Shown here piece by piece: positions 35,510 to 42,833 of a DNA stretch of 64,000 nucleotides. Origin of the DNA: Amycolatopsis tolypomycina (lineage in GTDB: Bacteria; Actinomycetota; Actinomycetes; Mycobacteriales; Pseudonocardiaceae); assembly GCF_900105945.1 (NCBI RefSeq), contig NZ_FNSO01000004.1, positions 7,196,001 through 7,260,000 on the forward strand, read 5' to 3'. Below the pieces are notes generated by a model. That model saw nothing but the letters and a program-made list of their open reading frames with translations, was not told the DNA's origin and made no database searches. How positions within the stretch are numbered: position 1 is the stretch's first letter; each line of letters begins with the position of its first letter. Position numbers and translations under genes: made by a program.

Positions 35510-35901
35510 TCAGGCTCGGGCAGCGTGCTCCGGCCAGACGACCGTGACGTCCAGACCTCGATTCCTCGCCGCATCGACGACATCCGCGGTGCCGCCATGA
35601 CCACCGGACGGCCCGCCATCCCAGACCGCGACCATCTTGTCCACGATGGACAGAACATGTTCGCTGGCCGCCATGTAGGCGTCGCGGTTCGACTCGGTGA
35701 ACGGCATCGTGTGGACGCTCGCGTTCGCGATGAGACTGTCGAACTCGGCCGAGCGAAAACCTGATCGGCGCCCCGGGCCAAGCAGGTGACACCCACGAGA
35801 TCGTCGCGCTGTTCCTCCAGGATCTCGCGGAGCTCGCCGGCCACGAGCTCGGCGGTCTCGTCGGTCAGGTTGGAGTGGCCGGTGATTCCGATGCGCACCA
35901 C
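35510..35901 (-). pseudogene. SLOG/Rossmann nucleotide-binding protein, deleted and frameshifted
   Basis: The 5' frame reads VVRIGITGHSNLTDETAELV to GVTCLARGADQVF. After a junction near 35755 another frame continues EFDSLIANASVHTMPFTESN to AVWDGGPSGGHGGTADVV and WPEHAARA. In intact relatives a ~20-30 residue segment lies between, so this copy has lost it and the frame. The GITGH and DGxPxxGxGGT signatures belong to SLOG-like Rossmann proteins linked to nucleotide or defence signalling. AGGAAGAGGAC precedes the start codons. Confidence 0.7.
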
Positions 35902-35915
35902 GGAGTGTCCTCTTC

Positions 35916-37322
35916 CTAGACGGCGAGCTTCGCTGCGACGACCTCGCGGATGTCGCGCACGGCAGGAACCGTAGCGAACGTCCCTGCTTCCCGATGGAAG
36001 TCCCGAAGCTTGACCCCGACTCGCCCAGACGTCCACGGCGCAGCATCAGGCATGGCCATGCCGATCAGCTCGGCGGCGCGTTCCGGCTCGCGGGTGATCA
36101 GGTGGGCGCGAGCGAGCCCGACGAGGTCGAAGACGCGGTTGCGGACCCGATCGGGATCGCGCAGGGCGATCGCGCGGCCGATGTAGTCCTGGGCTTCGGC
36201 CGCATGTCGGACGTCGTGTCGCGACAGGTCGCGGTAGCGGGCGCCGATGACGCCCATCAGCTCGGCTTCGTCCAAGCTCCTGACGGAGGGGGTTGCTGCG
36301 TCGCCGTCCCGAAGCCCCTCGCTGAAGTAGTCCTCGGCGAGCCGGACGGTCCGTCGGAACGCGGGCGCGTCACCGAGCTGGGCGTGCGCCCATGCCTCGC
36401 GGGTGGCCAGGACAGCTCGCAGCCGTGGGCTGGCCGTCCGGCGCGTGGCGTACTGCGCCAGCTGAACGACCTCCAGGCCGTCGGCCGGCCGGTCGAGGTC
36501 GAAGCACTGGCGGGCCAGCGAGGCGAGGGCGACCGCGGCAAGCGCGTCGTCGCCGGCGACGTGGGCCAGCTGAGCCGCCAGCTTGAAGTAGCGCTGCGCC
36601 GCGCCGTGCGCAGCTTCATCCCAGGCCATCGTCGCGACGATGCCGGCGAGCTCGGCGCCGGCGCGGAAGGCGCGACGCGTCTCCGCGGTACCGGACGGAG
36701 CCTCCTTCAGCCGGCGAAGGTGGAGTCCAGCTGGGCCACGGCGGTCGAGCGTGCAACGGAGCCGCTGGCCGAACGCCAGCGACGAACGAATTGGACGAAT
36801 TCTTCTGCCGAGGCCAGCTCGGCCAGGGTAAACGAGGTCGACGTCCGCCGCGGCGCAGCTGAAGCGGCCGGCCAGAGGAACGGAGTCAGCTCGGCCGCCA
36901 GGGCCGAACCGGCCAGGACAGCAGCAGTCGCGAGCAGGCTCCGGCGAGAGGTCGGCATGAGGTCCTGTTCGGTCACGGTGACCGCCCTGTCGATGACGGC
37001 GTCGGACTGCCATGCGCTGAACGACGACGGTACGGCCGGCCCGGCGGAACTCGACGGGCGGGGTGAATCCGAGCGCGGCGTCGTCCGACGCGCTCAGGAC
37101 GTGCCGGAGAGCGGCTCGATACGCCGCGCTCGGCCACCGGACCACGCCACGCTCAAGTTTCGCCACGTAGTGCGCGTCGAAGGGATAGCGGGTACGGGTC
37201 GTCTCCCACAACCAGTGGGCGACACCATCTGCGACATCGGCCCGAGACGCGCGTTCACCAGGCACGCTCGACGAGGGCAGCCGTTCGCGCGCTGCCCGCA
37301 GAAGGCGATTCGGCTCTGGCAC
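35916..37322 (-). pseudogene. TPR-type regulator gene with two frameshifts
   Basis: GTG 37322 (GGGGAGGG upstream) opens VPEPNRLLRAARERLPSSSV, then HYVAKLERGVVRWPSAAYRA, the N-terminal DNA-binding part. Near 37045 the frame shifts to PAVPSSFSAWQSDAVIDRAV then MPTSRRSLLATAAVLAGS. Near 36720 a lost base in GACTCCACCTTCGC shifts it back to RRLKEAPSGTAETRRAFRAG and a TPR domain to 35916. Both shifts are single-base in character, so they could be genuine decay or consensus errors. Sequencing would settle it. The intact protein would be ~465 residues. Confidence 0.7.
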
Positions 37323-37499
37323 GTACCCTCCCCGGTCACGCCGAGTGTAGCTACGCCTGCGCGTTGAGTCACCGCGTGAAGCTGATCTGCCCCGATCTGC
37401 CCCGTGTCTCCCCGCGACGCCCCTGAGCTTGGCCTCCCTCTTGGGAGCAGAGCCGCCGAAGCTGAGTTCGTCCAGCGCTCCGAACCCGAGGAGAACTCG

Positions 37500-37961
37500 A
37501 TGTCGATCACCATCAGCATGCACCGAACGGGACGGTCCCTCGTCTCCGAAGACCTCTTCCGCCGTCTGACCAGCCGCATCGTCACGACGGAACGGTTCGA
37601 GCGCGACCTCGCCGAACGCATCATGGACCAGGCGTTGGCGTTCCTCGCCGCGTGCGGCTCCAATGTCGGCGCTCCGCTCGCCCCGAGCGAGCTCGTCGAC
37701 ATCGGCTGGCACACCTTCATCCTCGACACCCACGAGTACACCGCCTTCTGCGATCGCGTCGCCGGCAGGTTCCTCCACCACGTGCCCACCGACGGCCGGA
37801 ACGACGAGGAGTCACCCGCGTCCGTCTTCGCCCGGACGACCACGGCGATGCAGCGGCTCGGCTTCTGCCTCGACGACGCACTGTGGCCACATACCGCACT
37901 CGGCAGCTGCACCGGCTGTCACAATGGCTGCCACGAAGACCCGCCGCCGGTCGCGGCCTAG
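37500..37961 (+). CDS. GRDP-like small protein with Cys-rich tail
   Basis: From ATG 37500 (GGAG upstream) the protein has 153 residues. ELVDIGWHTFILDTHEYTAF followed by CDRVAGRFLHHVP is the W-H-x-x-I-L-x-T-x-x-Y-x-x-FC pattern of glycine-rich-domain (GRDP/DUF1399-like) proteins. The C-terminus (CTGCHNGCHED) clusters Cys and His, probably for metal. Its exact function is unknown. The kinase-like gene begins 13 nt downstream, so the pair forms an operon. Confidence 0.6.
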   Translation: MSITISMHRTGRSLVSEDLFRRLTSRIVTTERFERDLAERIMDQALAFLAACGSNVGAPLAPSELVDIGWHTFILDTHEYTAFCDRVAGRFLHHVPTDGRNDEESPASVFARTTTAMQRLGFCLDDALWPHTALGSCTGCHNGCHEDPPPVAA

Positions 37962-37974
37962 GAGGACGGACAGG

Positions 37975-38862
37975 ATGCCGCGCAGCACCTGGGAAGCCTT
38001 GCCCGTCGCGGTGCGAACCGCGATCGAGCGCGAAACCGGCCGCGTACACGACGTCGTACTACCCGACGCAGGCCGCAACTCCGACTTCTCCGCCACCCTG
38101 CACACCGAGACCGGCACGCTTTTCTGCAAGGGCATCGCCGACGCGGATGGCAAGCGCGCCCGCATGCACCGCCACGAAGCCGCGGTCAACCCACTCCTCC
38201 CGCCCGAGGTCGCTCCTCGGCTGTTGTGGCGCGCTGAGGCCGACGGCTGGCTTTTGCTGGGCCTCGAGCACTCTCCTGGCCACCATGTCGACCTCTCCCC
38301 GGGGTCCACCGACCTGGACCTGGTACGGGAGGCCGTCTCGGCGATGGCTGCGGGCCTGAGCACGGTGTCCGTCGACGCACCGTCCCTGGCCGAGCAGTGG
38401 GCGAGACTGGCCGCCTGGCGACGACTCGCCAAGGACGCTCCCGCCGATCTCGATACATGGGCCCGCGACCACATCGACGAGCTGACGAACTGGGAGACCA
38501 CCGCGGTCGAGCACGTCGCAGGAAGCACGCTCGCCCACACCGACCTGCACGCCCTGAACCTGCTCGGTAACGGTGGAAAGGTTCAGATCGTCGACTGGGC
38601 CTGGTCGCGAAACGCCAATCCGGCAGTCGATCCGGCCTTCCTCGTCACCCGCCTCATCGAGGCCGGCCACGCTCCCGCGGCCGCGGAGACCTGGGCGGAA
38701 CAGCTGCCGCTCTGGCAGCGAACCTCGGCCGAAACCAAGACGGCGTTCGCGGTCGCGATCTGGGGCATCTGGGGATACCTCGAACGCCACCAGCCGCTGG
38801 CCCACCGCCCGGCCCTCACCGCGGCTGCCCGATCATGGGCTCGCTTCCGGCTCGACCTCTGA
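37975..38862 (+). CDS. Aminoglycoside phosphotransferase-like kinase
   Basis: The 295-residue protein contains the APH/CHK kinase core: catalytic loop LAHTDLHALNLL (HxDxxxxN) near residue 185 and the metal-binding Asp in VQIVDWAWS near 205. The nucleotide-binding lobe lies in residues 1-115 (GTLFCKGIADADGK). The substrate cannot be read from sequence, and resistance is not implied. It starts at ATG 37975, 13 nt after the GRDP-like gene, and is convergent with the GNAT-like gene, with only 3 nt between stops. Confidence 0.75.
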   Translation: MPRSTWEALPVAVRTAIERETGRVHDVVLPDAGRNSDFSATLHTETGTLFCKGIADADGKRARMHRHEAAVNPLLPPEVAPRLLWRAEADGWLLLGLEHSPGHHVDLSPGSTDLDLVREAVSAMAAGLSTVSVDAPSLAEQWARLAAWRRLAKDAPADLDTWARDHIDELTNWETTAVEHVAGSTLAHTDLHALNLLGNGGKVQIVDWAWSRNANPAVDPAFLVTRLIEAGHAPAAAETWAEQLPLWQRTSAETKTAFAVAIWGIWGYLERHQPLAHRPALTAAARSWARFRLDL

Positions 38863-38865
38863 ACT

Positions 38866-39477
38866 TCACCCGCCGCGATGACTGCACGGTGGACCATTGC
38901 GCCGCATGGCGATCCGGGCACGGAATGACTGCGCCACCGGACCGTCCGGTAGCGGCGCCGTCCACCTGAAGGACGGGGCACGGGCCACCGCGGCCGCCAC
39001 CAGCGTGCGGCCGAAGCCGAGACGCCGATACTCAGCCGCTACGTGGACGTAGTCCAGAGTGGCGGTCCGGCAGCTCGCACACGGACTGGCGGTCACCACG
39101 CCGACCTCCGTGCGGTCAAGACGGAGTTCGATCCGACCGGCCAGCGTTCCCGCGGCCGGTGGATGGGCGACGAGAACGAGCCCGTCGCCCGGGTCCGCGT
39201 CGGGCGCGTGCTGAACCGTGACGTCGAGGTGCGCCCACTCGGCGAGGTGCCGAGCCGCCGGATCACAACCTTCCTGTGCGCGGCAGACCTCGCAAAGCGT
39301 GCCGTGCAGCCGGTAGCGATGGCTGTAGGGCTTGAGCTTGTCGTAGAGGTCCAGGTCGAGCCGGTGGCCACGTAGACAGACGATGAGCCTGCTGGTCGCC
39401 GGCCGGACCGGAATCAGCCCGCCGAACTCACCGCGCGCGCCCGATCGAACGGCTCCGCCGACGTGGTGGTCGATCAT
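38866..39477 (-). CDS. GNAT-like acetyltransferase with CxxC pairs
   Basis: The 203-residue protein ends with a GNAT core (VAAEYRRLGFGRTLVAAAVA, the acetyl-CoA pyrophosphate loop RxxGxG/A near residue 155). The N-terminal half contains LCEVCRAQEGC and ASPCASCRTA, which may form a zinc site. The acceptor is unknown. ATG 39477 is 55 nt downstream of the imuA-like stop, so it may be expressed behind it, but it is not a usual imuA partner. Confidence 0.65.
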   Translation of the reverse strand: MIDHHVGGAVRSGARGEFGGLIPVRPATSRLIVCLRGHRLDLDLYDKLKPYSHRYRLHGTLCEVCRAQEGCDPAARHLAEWAHLDVTVQHAPDADPGDGLVLVAHPPAAGTLAGRIELRLDRTEVGVVTASPCASCRTATLDYVHVAAEYRRLGFGRTLVAAAVARAPSFRWTAPLPDGPVAQSFRARIAMRRNGPPCSHRGG

Positions 39478-39532
39478 CGGTCACCTCGTGATTGCCCCGG
39501 CCAGTTCGAGCGCGACGACTGTGACCTGCGGA

Positions 39533-40237
39533 TCATCCAGCGACCTCGGTCAGCCCGCGGCCGGCAGATACCTCGGCGGCGGCGACAGCTCCGCCGGGGC
39601 CTGGGAGCTGCAGCGCGACGGTGCGCTGCCGAGCCGCAGCACCGCGGCCACGGCTGGTCACGACGACCTCGCGGAACTCCAGGTGACCAAAGCCATCGTC
39701 GGTGAGACCGCGCCACCGACGGTTCGACACGCGCAGCTCGAGTTCGGCACTGGGCCACAAGCCCGCAGCAAGCAGGACAGCACCTCGATTGCGGACCCGT
39801 CCGGCGAGTCGACGAGCCAGCTGCGGCTGCATGCCGCGCGCGACGGACGGGCCGAGCACCACCAAGTCGAACCCGTCGATCAACGCCGAGAGCACCGCGG
39901 CGACCTCGGCACCTGGGTCGGGCACGAGCGCAAGCCGGTCGAGGTCGACGCCCAGCTCGGCGGCGGCCGCCACCCCCACATCAGGCATTCCGGTGATCGC
40001 TGCCCACGATCCTTCGCGGGTCGCCTCGGCGAGTAACGCCAGCACTAGGGCCGTCGAGCCTGCGACGGACATCGTGCTGCCTCGCCGCAACCCTCCCGGC
40101 ACCAGCTTGGCCAGCGCTGGCGCCAGCGGGAGGGAGCCAGCGGAGGCCGAGGCGTCGATAGTCGGCTCGCCGAGCTGCGCGGCCGTGCGGACACCAGGAA
40201 TCGCCGCAAGCCCGGCCACCGCTTCCGGCACCGCCAC
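39533..40237 (-). CDS. imuA: ImuA'-like SOS mutagenesis protein
   Basis: The 234-residue protein resembles actinobacterial ImuA' (RecA-fold remnant): LVPGGLRRGSTMSVAGSTAL, without a full Walker A, and C-terminal RWRGLTDDGFGHLEFREV followed by a basic tail. ImuA' works with ImuB and DnaE2 in translesion synthesis. GTG 40237 follows GGAGG by 6 nt. A LexA box at 40310-40325 lies ~70 nt upstream. The expected imuB gene does not follow; a GNAT-like gene does, so this is an orphan or displaced copy. Confidence 0.7.
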   Translation of the reverse strand: MAVPEAVAGLAAIPGVRTAAQLGEPTIDASASAGSLPLAPALAKLVPGGLRRGSTMSVAGSTALVLALLAEATREGSWAAITGMPDVGVAAAAELGVDLDRLALVPDPGAEVAAVLSALIDGFDLVVLGPSVARGMQPQLARRLAGRVRNRGAVLLAAGLWPSAELELRVSNRRWRGLTDDGFGHLEFREVVVTSRGRGAAARQRTVALQLPGPGGAVAAAEVSAGRGLTEVAG

Positions 40238-40309
40238 CGCGCACCTCCAGCACCACGAACACGCACCGGAGACGCCCACGAGGGGAAGCCGCGAGCGAAC
40301 CCGAACTCA

Positions 40310-40325
40310 TCGAACACTTGTTCGG
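40310..40325 (-). promoter_or_regulatory. LexA/SOS box upstream of imuA
   Basis: TCGAACACTTGTTCGG matches the actinobacterial LexA palindrome TCGAAC-N4-GTTCGA except at the last base. It is located ~72 nt before the imuA start, as expected for an SOS-regulated promoter. Confidence 0.8.
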
Positions 40326-40522
40326 ATACTGCGAGACCCTGCACTATCTGTCAAGCCGAGCCGGTCAAGGTCACCCTGCAGTGATCGCACCTGCAGCGCT
40401 GAGCGCTCGTCCTCGTACCGGCTGCCACCGATCAGGGTGTTGACCAGCGCAAACACAGCAGGATTAGGCCAGCCGGGTTACCGTCAAAATCAGACAATGA
40501 TGTCCCGCCGAGGGAGGCTGCC

Positions 40523-41242
40523 ATGGCTGTGCGCGGCTCCTCCCGCGTGCCGGACTGGATCACCCCGATGCTGGCCAAGGCCGACGGCGGCCGGCTCCGG
40601 GAAGGCCCGGAATGGGCGTATGAGTACAAGCTGGACGGCTACCGAGCCTGCATGCAGATCGCCTCGGATGGCACCACCGTGCTCACCAGCCGCAATGGCA
40701 TCGACTTCACCCACGAGTTCGCCGACCTCACCGGCGTCCTCACCCCCGCCCTCAACGGCCGGGCCGCGGTGCTCGACGGCGAGATCGTCGTCTACAACGA
40801 CGCTGGCCAGATCGACTTCGGCCTGCTGCAGGAACGCCGCGGCCGCTACCAGACCCACCGCAGCTCACCCCGCCGCAACGAACCGTTCCAGGACGTCCCG
40901 GTCCGGTTCCTCGCCTTCGACCTGCTCCAACTCGGCACCAAGACGCTGCTGCACCAGCCCTACGAAGAGCGCCGTGGCCTGCTGGCGGAACTGACAATGC
41001 CGGACCCGTTCCGGGTCTCGGTCGTGCGGCAGTTCCCGTTCACCGAACTGGCCGCCGACCGCCGCACCCCGCAGGACCTGCTCGACCACGTCGCCGCCAC
41101 CGGCCACGAAGGACTCGTGGCCAAGCTCCTGCGCGCCCCGTACGTGCCGGGCAAGCGGCCGGACTACTGGTGCAAGCACGCCCTCATCCAGACCACCGAG
41201 GTCATCATCTGCGGCTGGCGCCTCTGCGAGGAATTGCAGTGA
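40523..41242 (+). pseudogene. ligD: ligD 5' part (ATP-dependent ligase domain), truncated
   Basis: ATG 40523 (GGGAGG upstream) opens MAVRGSSRVPDWITPMLAKA. The adenylated Lys lies in EYKLDGYRACM, and VLDGEIVVYN, HEGLVAKLLRAPYV and GKRPDYWCKH are the nucleotidyltransferase motifs. The frame ends EVIICGWRLCEELQ, with the last ~6 codons foreign: in intact LigD proteins GWR is followed by PGQNRLSGSLGGLLLG, which is found at 55952 instead. The OB-fold end and the polymerase domain are missing, so ligation is probably lost. Confidence 0.85.
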
Positions 41243-41338
41243 ATGCACGATAACCCGTCCAGCCTTCCCTCGACCTGCCACGACCGTAGCATCCGAGACT
41301 GACATGAGGGACCGCTATGACCTGCATCCTTGCCAAGG

Positions 41339-41359
41339 ATCATGCGTCTGATGCATGAT
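41339..41359. repeat. Palindrome before recombinase module 2
   Basis: The sequence contains TCATGCGTCTGATGCATGA, a near-perfect palindrome with 10-base arms (one mismatch) around a central T. Its core GCGTCTGATGC matches 10 of 11 bases of the core at 5043-5053. It is 26 nt before the recombinase GTG. Confidence 0.5.
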
Positions 41360-41385
41360 TCACCCATTCTGCGAGAGGGGTCGGA

Positions 41386-42504
41386 GTGCGACAGCCCGGC
41401 GGTGAGCCACCCGGATCGGCTCGGCTGGAGCTGGTGGACGGCGTTGTGCTCCTGCGGCCGGAAGACACGGTAGTCCAGGCGATGCTGCGCGGGTGGGAAG
41501 CCCAGCAGATCGGCGGCCGCGGGTTGCGGCCTTCTTCAGTGCGTGACCGGCTCGGCGTGGTGCGCCGATTTCTGACCTACACCAACGAGTTCCCCTGGTG
41601 TTGGACGCCGGCGTACCTGGACGAGTGGATGGTGGAACTGGTCAGTCATAGCGGGAGGGCCAAGTCCACGATCCGCAACTATCAAGACGCGGTACGGTCG
41701 TTCTGCAATTTCTTGATCCAACCCGAGTATCGCTGGGTGGCCGAGTGTGAGGCCCGGTTCGGCACACATCCGGCGCAGATCTGTTTCGAGTGGAACACGC
41801 TGGCACATCTGGCCGACTACGAGGGCAAGGCGGATCGCCGTCCGATGACGCGTGGGGAATTGCAACGGTTCTTCGACCATGCCGACGCTCAGGTCGAGTT
41901 AGCTGTGCGCCGCCGGCGCAAGGGTGCGCTGGCGGCGTATCGGGACGCGACGTTGTTCAAAGTGATGTACGCCTACGGGTTACGTGTCCGGGAGGCTACA
42001 CGGCTTGACGTCACAGACTGGTACCGCAACCCGAAAGCACCCGAACTTGGACGGTATGGGAATCTCGAAGTGCGCTGGGGCAAGGCCTCTCGAGGCAGCC
42101 CACCACGGCGACGCACCGTGCACACGGTGATGCCGTGGATCGTCGAGGTCCTCGACGACTATCTGACGAATGTCCTGCCCCGATACGGTTTCCCGGAGCA
42201 TCCCGCGTTGTGGTTGACCGAACGTGGAAGCCGGGTCCTGCCCCGCAGTATTGAGCAGCGGTTCGTCGACTACCGGATCGCACTGAAGCTTGACAGCGCA
42301 CTGGTTCCGCACTGCCTCCGTCATTCGCATGTGACGCACCAGATCGAGGACGGCGTCGATCCGAAATTCGTCCAGGAACAGGTCGGTCACCGATACGCGT
42401 CGACGACCGCGATCTACACGGGAGTGAGCGGGGACTTCATGAACACCATGATGCGGAACGCTCTCGACAAGGCGTTCCAGCCGGACAGGGCGGAGCTTCG
42501 GTGA
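41386..42504 (+). CDS. Tyrosine recombinase (module 2)
   Basis: The 372-residue protein has an N-terminal core-binding domain (about 25-130; SSVRDRLGVVRRFLTYTNEF) and a full catalytic domain: AYGLRVREA (Arg near 198), RWGKASRGS (Lys near 231), PHCLRHSHV (near 308), VGHRYASTTAIYTG (His near 334, Tyr near 344). It is therefore predicted active. It is only distantly similar to the module 1 enzyme. GTG 41386 has GGGGTCGGA upstream. Its stop overlaps the following HTH gene (GTGA at 42501-42504). Confidence 0.85.
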   Translation: MRQPGGEPPGSARLELVDGVVLLRPEDTVVQAMLRGWEAQQIGGRGLRPSSVRDRLGVVRRFLTYTNEFPWCWTPAYLDEWMVELVSHSGRAKSTIRNYQDAVRSFCNFLIQPEYRWVAECEARFGTHPAQICFEWNTLAHLADYEGKADRRPMTRGELQRFFDHADAQVELAVRRRRKGALAAYRDATLFKVMYAYGLRVREATRLDVTDWYRNPKAPELGRYGNLEVRWGKASRGSPPRRRTVHTVMPWIVEVLDDYLTNVLPRYGFPEHPALWLTERGSRVLPRSIEQRFVDYRIALKLDSALVPHCLRHSHVTHQIEDGVDPKFVQEQVGHRYASTTAIYTGVSGDFMNTMMRNALDKAFQPDRAELR

Positions 42505-42833
42505 CCGCGCGGCTAGATTACAAGTGGAACCTGCGTGAGTTGATGGCACGTCAAGGTATGTTCCAGACGACCCACCTGCGACCGCAGCTGGCTGAGCGAG
42601 GAATCGCTTTGTCCGACAGTCAGGTTTACCGACTGGTGGTGGACAAGCCGGAACGCCTGAGTGTGAAGACGTTGGTGGCCCTGATCGATATCCTCGGCTG
42701 CACGATGGAAGAACTCATCGAGCCCGTGGCCGCAGCGCAACCGCAGCGCAAGCGCGCAGCGGCGGCCGCAGACGGGGTGGGGGTCGGCGAGTTCCGCCCG
42801 AAGCGAGCCAAGATCGTCACTGACCGGGCATGA
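42501..42833 (+). CDS. Small XRE/Cro-type HTH protein (module 2)
   Basis: The 110-residue protein contains NLRELMARQGMFQTTHLRPQ and SDSQVYRLVVDKPERLSVKT, a Cro/C1-type helix-turn-helix, then LVALIDILGCTMEELIEPV. The basic Ala-rich C-terminus ends FRPKRAKIVTDRA. It overlaps both neighbours by 4 nt. Its counterpart in module 1 has the same size and position, and the shared 'LxxLxxICxxLxCxxxELL' pattern. Likely role: DNA-binding regulator or directionality factor of the module. Confidence 0.75.
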   Translation: MTARLDYKWNLRELMARQGMFQTTHLRPQLAERGIALSDSQVYRLVVDKPERLSVKTLVALIDILGCTMEELIEPVAAAQPQRKRAAAAADGVGVGEFRPKRAKIVTDRA

